Source: Leptidea sinapis
Lineage: Eukaryota; Arthropoda; Insecta; Lepidoptera; Pieridae
Assembly: GCF_905404315.1 (NCBI RefSeq)
Contig: NC_066265.1
Coordinates: 27,056,501-27,120,500 of the forward strand
DNA length: 64,000 nucleotides
Direction of reading: 5' to 3'
Part shown: in pieces, positions 55,466-64,000 of the stretch
Position numbering within the stretch: the first letter of the stretch is position 1
Layout: each line of letters starts with the position of its first letter
Notes under the pieces: generated by a model
Told to the model about the DNA's origin: nothing
Database searches by the model: none
Seen by the model: the letters and a program-made list of their open reading frames with translations, nothing else
Made by a program: the position numbers and the translations under genes

Positions 55466-57089
55466 TATAGATTTTTAAGATTATTTAAAGATAAATGATT
55501 ATTTACTTATATAATGAACCTCCTGAGGAATGTATATTTTATCAATGCTAGATTTCTTCTGTAAGTCTGAGTTTCACCCCAAAATTAGAGTAGCAAAAAC
55601 ATAGCCATTGGACACAAAATTTAGTTATGGGACAGCAATTAACTAGTGATTGGACAAGGCTAATATCTAAGATTAAATTGGTTTAAATTATACCTAGATA
55701 TGTATTAAATGCTATACACATATAAATTTTAATAAAACAATATCGAATATCATGTAAACTTTTATTAAAGTACCTTATCAACATAATTAAGTAGTTTTTT
55801 TAAACTACCTGACCACCAACAAACAAACAAAATAATTACAAGATAAAATAAACATTAAACTATAAATAACAACAATTAATATTTACAATATAATAAAAGC
55901 AATAATGACAAACAAACCAAATCTTTTGAACACAATATAATTTTGTTACTCGTTACACAGTTATTGGAGAATTCGGCCATTTTGGGTTTCAATTATAAGA
56001 TTAATTCAAATTACTTAAAACGTTATAATTATGTTAAGTATAGTGTAATCAATAAATATATTTCAGAATAAAAAATAATGATATTATAAGTGATTAACTA
56101 AAATTATAATTATTATATATTTGTAATTAAATTCATTGATCAAGACCAGTATGCAAAATATACATTACAAATGTATTATTCAGTAACCTGAATAGTTAAC
56201 AAACACAAAAGTCACCTCACAAGTAATCAAATGAGCCAAAATCTTATTATTTGTGAGAAAGTTAGCACTGTCCAATAAATAGTATTGCCAATTGACTAGT
56301 TACTGTTACCCTACGAATAATCATCAAAAAGAATTTTATAGTAATCATTTTTGAGAAAATAAATGCCTTTTTGTATGCAATTTGCCATTTTTATTGTAAC
56401 ATTGAAAAAAACTCTGGCACGGATTTTCAGCGGTGTCATTAAATGCACTTAAGTAAAAAAGTAACGTCTTGATTATGGAGGACGTCGAATGCAAAATATA
56501 TCTTAGATACTGTTTTTTATTAAAAATCTTTATTTTATAAATGCGCTTAACGCTAGATGCATGCTATCATTTGAGAAAATTTTCTTGTATGTCACATCCA
56601 AATCCTAAGGAAGTAGAAAGGTAGTTATTAAAGGTTATCAAAGTTATATATTAAAGCTCATTATAGTGCTAGAAGTTCTCGATAGCCATATAAAGTTAGC
56701 TTACAATTTTATTGTTCATATTTAAATACTATTAAGTCCTCTAGAATTTAAAATTTATTCGTACCCTTACTCTATTCGTATGCCTCGATCGGGCAGATTA
56801 TAAAATATAAGTTTTTACATATAGCAAAAATGTTTCCTTATTTTAATGAAAATCCTTTTGGTCAAATAGTTTAAATGTAGAGAGTTCAGCTTAAAATAAC
56901 ATCTATAGCCCGTTTCACTGTTATACGACAGGCCTGGTAGTAGTTATACGTGAAATACACTCGTGGCCATCTCCAGAGGAACAAAAAAAATTAAAAACAC
57001 ATATTATATGGACCATAGAATGTTTTCCAATTTGTTAAATTGAGTCAATAATTTTGTTGCCAGATATTTGCGTGTTGACTCGACAAAGT
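55466..57089. other. Long AT-rich stretch without genes
   Basis: No coding frame or clear repeat over about 1.6 kb, apart from a scrap of the CR1-like LINE 3' end at about 56,350-56,385. Confidence 0.45.
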
Positions 57090-57970
57090 AATAATAAGGA
57101 GAATAAGTTATAAAAACTTGTTTGCCATTCAATCAGTACTTAGTGTTGCCATCTATACTACAGGCAGTATAAACATATATATGTCTGGCAATATTTTTGT
57201 TAAGGTATCAATTAAAATTAGTTGGATTCGGTTCCAATCTGGTGCTGGATTTCTATTTAGTTTGTGTTCCCGGCTTATCCCAAAAATGTTCTGGCGGGTT
57301 TTTGCCCACCCGCCAACAGGCTCACCAGACCAAAACCGTGATACCTACCAACATCAGTAAAATACTCTGAAACTACCACAACAGTGTGAGGTTGAGCATT
57401 AATATCATGTAATAAAAGAGCAATTATCTTTTATAATCCAAAATGTCTATCGCGAATCTTGATATTATAATAAAGGGCCCATATTTCATGATGATGATGA
57501 CTCCTTCGCGCCCCTTTCACGATAGCTATAACTAACCCACCACCCTTAATCTCGTGTCCAACAATTTTGCTCTGAATTTTATTTTTACTCAGAGTTATCT
57601 CCATACATTGGCTCTTCCATTATTTTACTTTAGTCAGAATCTGGATTCATCAGTAAAGAGTTTTCTCAATCGACATCATCCCTCAGCAAATGAGCTAATA
57701 GCGGGACGGCCTTATGCTAAATGTCTTAAGTCTTATTTTAATAGTTTTGGTACATCGGTCCGGGGAGACCGGGAGGTCCGCGGTACTCACTATTGGGGCC
57801 GACCGTATCCGCTTTTGGCGCCGATCGTACTCGCTTTTGTCTATCACCTCCTGTAGCTTGTTTCATACCTTGAGTTGAATTGTGTTTTAGAGAACAATGG
57901 TAAGTAGGTCATCCCTCTCTGTTGTTACACTTTTGTGACCTTGTCCTTTGCGTCTGGTATCCTCCCCTAG
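57090..57970 (-). pseudogene. Tc1-like transposase remnant
   Basis: Pieces in shifting minus-strand frames follow the order of a Tc1 transposase. First comes a DNA-binding part, DTRRKGQGHKSVTTERDDLL (about 57,965-57,900). LFTDESRF, the motif with the second catalytic residue region, is near 57,650. AQPHTVVVVSEYFTDVG follows (about 57,400-57,350), where DNA.PH is expected. EHFWDKPGTQTK and a C-terminal GNTKY end the series near 57,145. Frameshifts and stops break every segment. Terminal repeats were not identified. Confidence 0.7.
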
Positions 57971-57984
57971 TCTGCCTGATAAAC

Positions 57985-58440
57985 TCGTAATGTGCCATTT
58001 ACATGTAGGTGTTTTCTTGAGGTACCATCTCCTACCGGAGGTCGGCTATCATTAGTGCTATTTTTTTTTTGACACAGCAGCTCTTAACAGGGATCCTGTG
58101 GTAAGGTTGAAGCATGTCCGGAGATTTTTAAGCCACGAAGTACGCTTCTTCCGGGAGGACGCTTTCCCTGGATTTTGGAGCATGTCGTATTTATTATTAC
58201 TCATTATGTGATCAAAGTACTGCAACTTGCATTTCTTGACAGTATTCAAGATCTCTACTTTTTTGTTATGTACATTATCTGCAAAACTCTTTCTTTTGAT
58301 ATTCTATCCGTCCACGATATCTTCAGAATTTTTCTGTATACCCACATTTCAAAGGCCTCTAAGCGGTTGCTCATATTTTGGGTTAAGGTCCATGATTTCA
58401 CACCGTACTAAGAACCGAAAACACATAGCAACGTGCCAAC
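57985..58440 (-). pseudogene. LINE reverse transcriptase C-terminal fragment
   Basis: Minus-strand frames read YGVKSWTLTQNMSNRLEAFE and MWVYRKILKISWTDRISKE, then after a shift KLQYFDHIMSNNKYDMLQN, SWLKNLRTCFN and LLRAAVSKKK. With one A added to the run of ten at 58,061-58,070, the frame would reach IALMIADLR and stop. This is a common C-terminus of arthropod LINE proteins. No catalytic core remains. Confidence 0.75.
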
Positions 58441-59460
58441 CGCACTCTGGTAGAGTATTAGAGCATGTAGGTGTATTCATTTCTAACTAAAGTTATGAAT
58501 GGATACACTTAAACAGCTTATGATACTTGAGCAACACTGAAATCCAGTATTATTACCCAAACATAACAAACTTTGTATAAAATAACAAAAACAAATAACA
58601 ACAAAATTTTAAACAGTACGTACAGCAGTATTTTAATAATAATCAGATGGCAAAAAAAACTAAAGGGAATAGTAAAATTCAATTGAAATCCTTCTTTATG
58701 TTACATAATCCTAGTACAGACGGCCAGGCCAGTACATAATAAGAAAATATTGTACGTTATTCCACCTTTTTTCCGTTCCTCTAAATATGTCCACGAGTGC
58801 ATGAAATCTTCTTTGTTGAAGCAATATACTTGATAAAGATAACAGAACCAGTAATCGTATAAAACTTGAGGAGGCTCAATCTCACATGGATTCTCTCTCT
58901 CTCTCTCCATTAGATCATATTGTTTTAGAATGAGACCAATCTGAAAGTATTTCCACCATTTCTTGCCAACTCAGTTCGTCAACGACAGGGTTAGGTTAGG
59001 CTAAAAATCTATTATAACGCAGTTAAGCCACGCCTATGCTGCTTCTATCATATTTTTATTTAAGTGTTGATTTTGAATGTGCAAAAATGATTGTTTAGTA
59101 TAATTGCTTATTTTATTTACCTGCTTATCGTATAGCTTAGTAATTAATTAATACTTTTAACTGATATAAATTTAATAAAAAATCATTGATGTACAATAAA
59201 CAACTAGTCTTACAATCTCGCCCAAAAATTATCCGAAGGAAAACTGTGCCTACGCGTCTATAAGGCAGAGTTTTAGTTTATAGGCTTTGAATATTACTAT
59301 CACGAAATAAATTTGTATTAATTTGAATGAATGTGTTAATTTTATCTGTATAATTTGATGTAAGTTTTAATTCAGAGACTTTGAACATTAGTGCCACGAA
59401 ATAAGGTGTTAATTTTAATGAATATTTTAATGTTATCTTTATAAGTTAATGTCAACGCTG
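58441..59460. other. Stretch without a firm gene
   Basis: Contains a (CT)n run at about 58,893-58,908 and an unsupported 69-codon minus-strand frame (58,910-58,701: VLYDYWFCYLYQVYCFNKED) that might be a decayed exon. Nothing else recognised. Confidence 0.35.
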
Positions 59461-59639
59461 CTCGGACATTTTTTGACCCCCTTTTACCAGGCGATTGGAA
59501 GCCTAGCTGTTTATTTTTTATATAAAAAAAAGATAGATTCGCTTGTTATCTTCATCAGTAGAACAAATTGAAAAGTTAAATCGGAGGCTTGATAAATAAG
59601 GCTATTAAAAAAGACAGAAACTAATGAACTCTATTAATC

Positions 59640-59936
59640 TGAAAACTAAAATAACCGTGTACTGAAGCAGACAGTGTAAAACAAACACAGTGCCAAATCG
59701 AAACACAACGAATAGTTAGTAATCAATCGGTTGTGTCTAGTGTAAGATGCGATTTAAGATGCGATAGAGGCGCGCGTTTGGATGTGCTATAGTGTTGTGT
59801 GGTGGACTCAAGGAAGCGAGCTGGGTGGGGGTAAGTCAAGGCACGCCGGCTGTGATGCGATGGGCCAGGACTGGTGCTTCCGTCGCAAGAGGAAGCGTAG
59901 TAGCAGTCAAGATGACTCCCAACCGCATCACACCTG
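59640..59936 (+). CDS. Candidate first exon of an unidentified gene
   Basis: A GC-rich island with strong splice donors: GGGGG|GTAAGT at 59,831 and CACCTG|GTAACT at 59,937. A frame opens at ATG 59,782 (after an in-frame stop) and continues through a second ATG at 59,860 reading MGQDWCFRRKRKRSSSSQDD, then SQPHHT, up to the second donor; read without splicing it ends at TAA 59,938-59,940. The basic KRKR cluster could be a nuclear signal. Use of the first donor instead would leave an untranslated or N-terminally different exon. No downstream exon was identified in the window, which runs into repeats. Confidence 0.4.
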
Positions 59937-59974
59937 GTAACTATACCAAACAGATCCAGTTAACGGAAACTCCA

Positions 59975-60380
59975 GTAGGAGGCTAGTTTGCACAAGTAGC
60001 CAAGTTGCTTGATTATAGGTACTACAACGACGCCTATTTCTGCCGTGAAACAGTAATAGCAACACTCCCGTGATTCCTCTGGTGTTGCAAAAAATGTGGG
60101 CGGCGGTGATCATTTAACACCAGGTGACGCGAACGCTCGTTTGTCCTCTTTTTTCATTAAAAAAATTATTGTGTGTCGGTCTGAAGGGCGCCGTAACTAG
60201 TGATATTACTGTGCAAATGAGACTTAACATCTTATGTCTCAAGGTGACGAGCGCAATAGTGGTGCCGCTCAGAATTTTCGGGTTTTACAAGAATCCTGAG
60301 CGGCACTTGATTGTAATGGGCAGGGCGTATCAATTACCATCAGCTGAATGTCCTGCGCATCTCGTCCCTCATTGTCATAA
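59975..60380 (+). mobile_element. SINE-like family B, copy 15, interrupted by a LINE tail
   Basis: Left part 59,975-60,057 (to GAAACAGTAAT), right part from about 60,166 (TTATTGTGTGTCGGTCTGAA) to the 3' end. The bases GTGTAAGCA expected between them are gone. Confidence 0.8.
60058..60165 (+). mobile_element. LINE 3' tail (WNELPCAVFPG family), copy 8, nested
   Basis: AGCAACACTCCCGTGATTCC to a poly(A), sitting inside the SINE-like copy. Confidence 0.8.
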
Positions 60381-60404
60381 CTAAAACTCTTTTCCATGTC
60401 GTAA

Positions 60405-60655
60405 TTCCTACTACTTAACAGCTGAATATCTAAGTGATGGGAGAGCTTGGGACTAGATTATGATTATTTTATAGTAATAACAATGACAGTACAATGTTGT
60501 ATATTGTATTAAAAGAGAAAAAAAGAGTTTACTGCGCCGTTTCTTTTCTCCCAGAGCGCCATTTGTTTCCGAAGCGCTAGAAGTGTTTGAAGTGACATCA
60601 AAAAGAACTGTAAAGGAATCAATTTTGAGAAAATATATGCCTTTTTTATGCTTTT
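60405..60655 (+). mobile_element. 3' end of the CR1-like LINE, plus strand
   Basis: Codes YYLTAEYLSDGRAWD and a stop, then a 3' UTR matching 6655-6895 of the large element, with CCAGAGCGCCATTTGTTTCC and the ATGCCTTT end. Confidence 0.8.
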
Positions 60656-60657
60656 AA

Positions 60658-60971
60658 AATTAAAGCTATTTAGTACATTTATATTTTTATAATTCTGGTA
60701 AAATCCTTTATTTTTTACTAAACTTTTGGTACTTTCTGACGTTCAATAAGTGATTTTCAATCCTACTTTGAATAAAAACATTTGAATTAGAATTTGAATA
60801 TGGTAGATTTACTAGTCTAAATATTTAGAATGACGTTTCAAAAGCGCTTACATTAAGCCTATTTGAATAACGTTTGTTTGACTTTGAATAAATATACTCG
60901 TAAAATAATAATTACATTTATATTCTTATAATCGCTGATATAAAGCTGGTAAAATTCTTTATTTTTTTCAG
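60658..60971. repeat. LINE tails between imperfect direct repeats
   Basis: ACATTTATATT...CTGGTAAAAT...CTTTATTTTT occurs at 60,672-60,716 and again at 60,912-60,970. Between them lie a TTTGAATTTGAA tail (60,722-60,799) and a TTTGACTTTGA tail (60,800-60,890). Confidence 0.55.
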
Positions 60972-61127
60972 TATGTCTGGATTGATGCATCTCTGTGCTC
61001 AATAACTCTTGTGTTTTACTTATTAATTAAAATTTATTTTTTTGACTTACTCGTGTAAGGCATCGAGTATTTAACATTTAAATATTTTTGTTGCATCACA
61101 TTACATTTACATTTGTAAAATAATCAG

Positions 61128-61432
61128 TGGCAGGCTCCTTTGCACAGGACGCCGGCTAGTTTATAGGTATCACAACGCCTATTTCGGTCTTGAAGCAGTA
61201 ATGAGTAAACATTACTGTGTTTCGGTCTGAAGGGCGCCGTAGCTAGTGAAATTACTGTACAAATGAGACTTTACATCTTATGTCTCAAGGTGTCGAGCGC
61301 AGTTGTAGTGCCGCTCAGAGTTTTTGGGTTTTTCAATAATCGTGAGCTGTACTGCATTGTAATGGGCAGGGCGTATCAATTACCATCAGCCGAACGTCTT
61401 GCTCGTCTCATCCCTTATTTTCATAAAAAAAA
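61128..61432 (+). mobile_element. SINE-like family B, copy 16 (left duplication border)
   Basis: Near full length. From about 61,306 onward it is identical to copy 17; upstream of that the two differ clearly. Confidence 0.8.
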
Positions 61433-62117
61433 TCAAGATGTAAATATTGAATTAAAAGCCACTTCTTGCCACTTCTTCTCAGTAAAGTTAAATGCTTTAG
61501 ACAGATCGCAGATATTTCCTATTGCGTCTTGTTTGTTTTCCAATCCAATATGTGAATTGTGTTAAAATCAAATAAAGCAAATCTGTTTCAGATATTATAA
61601 AATAATTATTTATTAATTTAATAAGTTAATGAATATTATGAAATAATGGTTTAGCATTTAAAGCCGTTATTCAATAACATGATCAAATGAAGGATTATGC
61701 GCTCAAACGAAGCTTAATCCACTTGAGCCAGACAGAAGCCGGTTCTCAGTTAGAGGCATGGAATGAGATGAGATGACATCAAATGCAATTTGCTTCAGAG
61801 TGATCCGATGGAGGCTAACATCATTGACACATACAACAGTCCATTACGGCGTAGTTGCCCACAACGACCCGTGCTTAGCCGTTAAGGGAGGCTTCTATTA
61901 ACTTTATATAATTACTCAGAAAATTGTTCAACGATAGACACACATTTTCCCGTTTAAGATTGCGTTGCGTATAACTTTGAAAATCTGTGGTTATTGATAC
62001 AGTCTCATTAATTGAATAGTTTTGAATAACTAATATTTTATCTTCGAACCTGATTATATGCCTTATAAACAAATTTGAAATCTGAGTATATTACAGTAAG
62101 TGTACAATACTTATTAT

Positions 62118-62452
62118 AAAAGAGTGGCCGTTGGGTTTCTTGTATGTTCTTCAGACGAACTCTACTTTAATTTATTTTTATTTATTTAATGAATCACCAA
62201 CACAAGAAACAGTCACAGTGTTAATGATTACATTGCATTAATAATTATAAAATCTAACTTTTCCTACAGTTAAAGGTAATCACAGCATGCTTTGTGTTAC
62301 AAAAATTATGAGTAAGGAGAAATCAAGAAAAATATAAACTTTTTCCGCACATATGGTAGATTTACTAGTTTAAATATTTAGAATGATGTTTAAAATTCGC
62401 TTAGTTTAAGCCTATTTGAATAAAGTTGGTTTGACTTTGAATAAATATACTC
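62118..62452 (+). mobile_element. LINE 3' tail (TTTGACTTTGA family) split by about 180 bp
   Basis: GAGTGGCCGTTGGGTTTCTT stops at ACGAACTCTACTTT and the tail resumes at CATATGGTAGATTTACTAGT; the undisturbed copy at 32.6 kb shows these parts adjacent. The insert includes CCAACACAAGAAACAGTCAC. Duplicated at 63,651-63,985. Confidence 0.6.
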
Positions 62453-62658
62453 GTAAAATAATAATTAAAATAATCCATTGCGAATACAGGCACGGGCAAT
62501 CTCCAACCTATTAAATACAACTCAAACTTGTCCATACAATACTGACATTAAAATAGTTACAAAAACATACGCTTCGAACAGTAGAAAATAATTGTTAATA
62601 TGGAGACCATAACTCCATTTCAGTTTTTTTAAGTTGCTAATCAGACTATCAATACCAG

Positions 62659-62965
62659 TAGGAGGCTCCTTTGCACAGGATGCCGGCTAGATTATGGGTA
62701 CCACAACGGCGCCTATTTCTGCCGTGAAGCAGTAATGTGTAAGCATTGCTCTGTTTAAGGCTGAAGGATGCCAGTAGCTAGTGTAACTTCGCAAATAAGA
62801 CTTAACAACATATTGTCTCAGGGTAATGACCGCAATAGTAGTGCCGCTCAGAGTTTTTGGGTTTTTCAATAATCGTGAGCTGTACTGCATTGTAATGGGC
62901 AGGGCGTATCAATTACCATCAGCCGAACGTCTTGCTCGTCTCATCCCTTATTTTCATAAAAAAAA
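62659..62965 (+). mobile_element. SINE-like family B, copy 17 (recombinant at duplication junction)
   Basis: The 5' half (to about 62,838) is distinct from copy 16 and the 3' half is identical to it. Confidence 0.8.
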
Positions 62966-64000
62966 TCAAGATGTAAATATTGAATTAAAAGCCACTTCTT
63001 GCCACTTCTTCTCAGTAAAGTTAAATGCTTTAGACAGATCGCAGATATTTCCTATTGCGTCTTGTTTGTTTTCCAATCCAATATGTGAATTGTGTTAAAA
63101 TCAAATAAAGCAAATCTGTTTCAGATATTATAAAATAATTATTTATTAATTTAATAAGTTAATGAATATTATGAAATAATGGTTTAGCATTTAAAGCCGT
63201 TATTCAATAACATGATCAAATGAAGGATTATGCGCTCAAACGAAGCTTAATCCACTTGAGCCAGACAGAAGCCGGTTCTCAGTTAGAGGCATGGAATGAG
63301 ATGAGATGACATCAAATGCAATTTGCTTCAGAGTGATCCGATGGAGGCTAACATCATTGACACATACAACAGTCCATTACGGCGTAGTTGCCCACAACGA
63401 CCCGTGCTTAGCCGTTAAGGGAGGCTTCTATTAACTTTATATAATTACTCAGAAAATTGTTCAACGATAGACACACATTTTCCCGTTTAAGATTGCGTTG
63501 CGTATAACTTTGAAAATCTGTGGTTATTGATACAGTCTCATTAATTGAATAGTTTTGAATAACTAATATTTTATCTTCGAACCTGATTATATGCCTTATA
63601 AACAAATTTGAAATCTGAGTATATTACAGTAAGTGTACAATACTTATTATAAAAGAGTGGCCGTTGGGTTTCTTGTATGTTCTTCAGACGAACTCTACTT
63701 TAATTTATTTTTATTTATTTAATGAATCACCAACACAAGAAACAGTCACAGTGTTAATGATTACATTGCATTAATAATTATAAAATCTAACTTTTCCTAC
63801 AGTTAAAGGTAATCACAGCATGCTTTGTGTTACAAAAATTATGAGTAAGGAGAAATCAAGAAAAATATAAACTTTTTCCGCACATATGGTAGATTTACTA
63901 GTTTAAATATTTAGAATGATGTTTAAAATTCGCTTAGTTTAAGCCTATTTGAATAAAGTTGGTTTGACTTTGAATAAATATACTCGTAAAATAATAATTA

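Larger units (their letters stand above)
61306..64000. repeat. Tandem duplication, 1,533-bp unit
   Basis: The sequence 61,306-62,467 recurs at 62,839-64,000 with a constant 1,533-bp offset and no difference in the parts I compared. The second copy runs off the window. The unit holds the 3' half of a SINE-like copy, unique sequence, and a TTTGACTTTGA LINE tail with an insertion. Confidence 0.9.

Noticed and set aside
58701..58910. 69-codon minus-strand ORF with YDYWFCYLYQVYCF
   Set aside because: Starts in a CT microsatellite and has no recognisable family; kept only as a remark.
58990..59002. GGTTAGGTTAGG resembling the insect telomere repeat
   Set aside because: Only two units; short chance or common genomic motif.

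Overview
The window looks like a lepidopteran (moth or butterfly) nuclear scaffold. It is AT-rich, eukaryotic, intron-bearing and crowded with decayed insect transposable elements. The order is inferred from the repeat families (several recur in lepidopteran genomes as I remember them), not from a database search. I see no bacterial-type operon, CRISPR array, rRNA gene or intact virus.

Host genes are few. The best is a small three-exon gene at about 20.65-22.59 kb: a 5' UTR exon, a coding exon for an unrecognised acidic 114-aa protein, and a 3' UTR exon. Just downstream, on the same strand, a 243-codon serine/arginine-rich ORF (22,641-23,372) looks genuinely coding but is also unrecognised. 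A likely 5' exon of another gene lies at about 59.64-59.94 kb. A possible BEN-like coding remnant is at 10.5-10.8 kb (minus). Three GC-rich or CRE-containing patches (20.6, 43.7 and 52.6 kb) may be promoters.

The rest is transposon-derived. 1-1.5 kb: 5'-truncated APE-type LINE (minus). 3.66-4.24 kb: 3' end of another LINE. 6.65-10.45 kb: near-complete CR1-like LINE (minus) with an esterase-like ORF1 and an endonuclease/reverse transcriptase ORF2, dead by frameshifts, a stop and loss of a catalytic Asp. Further LINE-coding remnants lie at 19.9-20.1 and 58.0-58.4 kb. There is a mariner remnant at 30.7-31.0 kb and a Tc1-like transposase remnant at 57.1-57.97 kb. Between these lie many short non-autonomous copies. 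They include 17 copies of one SINE-like family, 8 copies of a LINE 3' tail coding the motif WNELPCAVFPG, 10 Helitron-like copies (TC...CTAG ends between A and T), tRNA-derived SINEs, four copies of a 240-bp TIR MITE, a larger TIR element, and several foldback elements.

The most informative structures are: (i) a tandem duplication of a 1,533-bp unit starting at about 61,306 and running off the window end, whose junction falls inside two copies of the same SINE-like repeat, as expected for unequal crossing-over; (ii) a tRNA-like SINE sitting inside a 44-bp inverted repeat; (iii) a foldback element inserted into another foldback with a 15-bp direct repeat and a paralogous empty site; and (iv) a consistent Helitron-type terminal signature over many copies. 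All family assignments are from reading motifs; none was checked by alignment.
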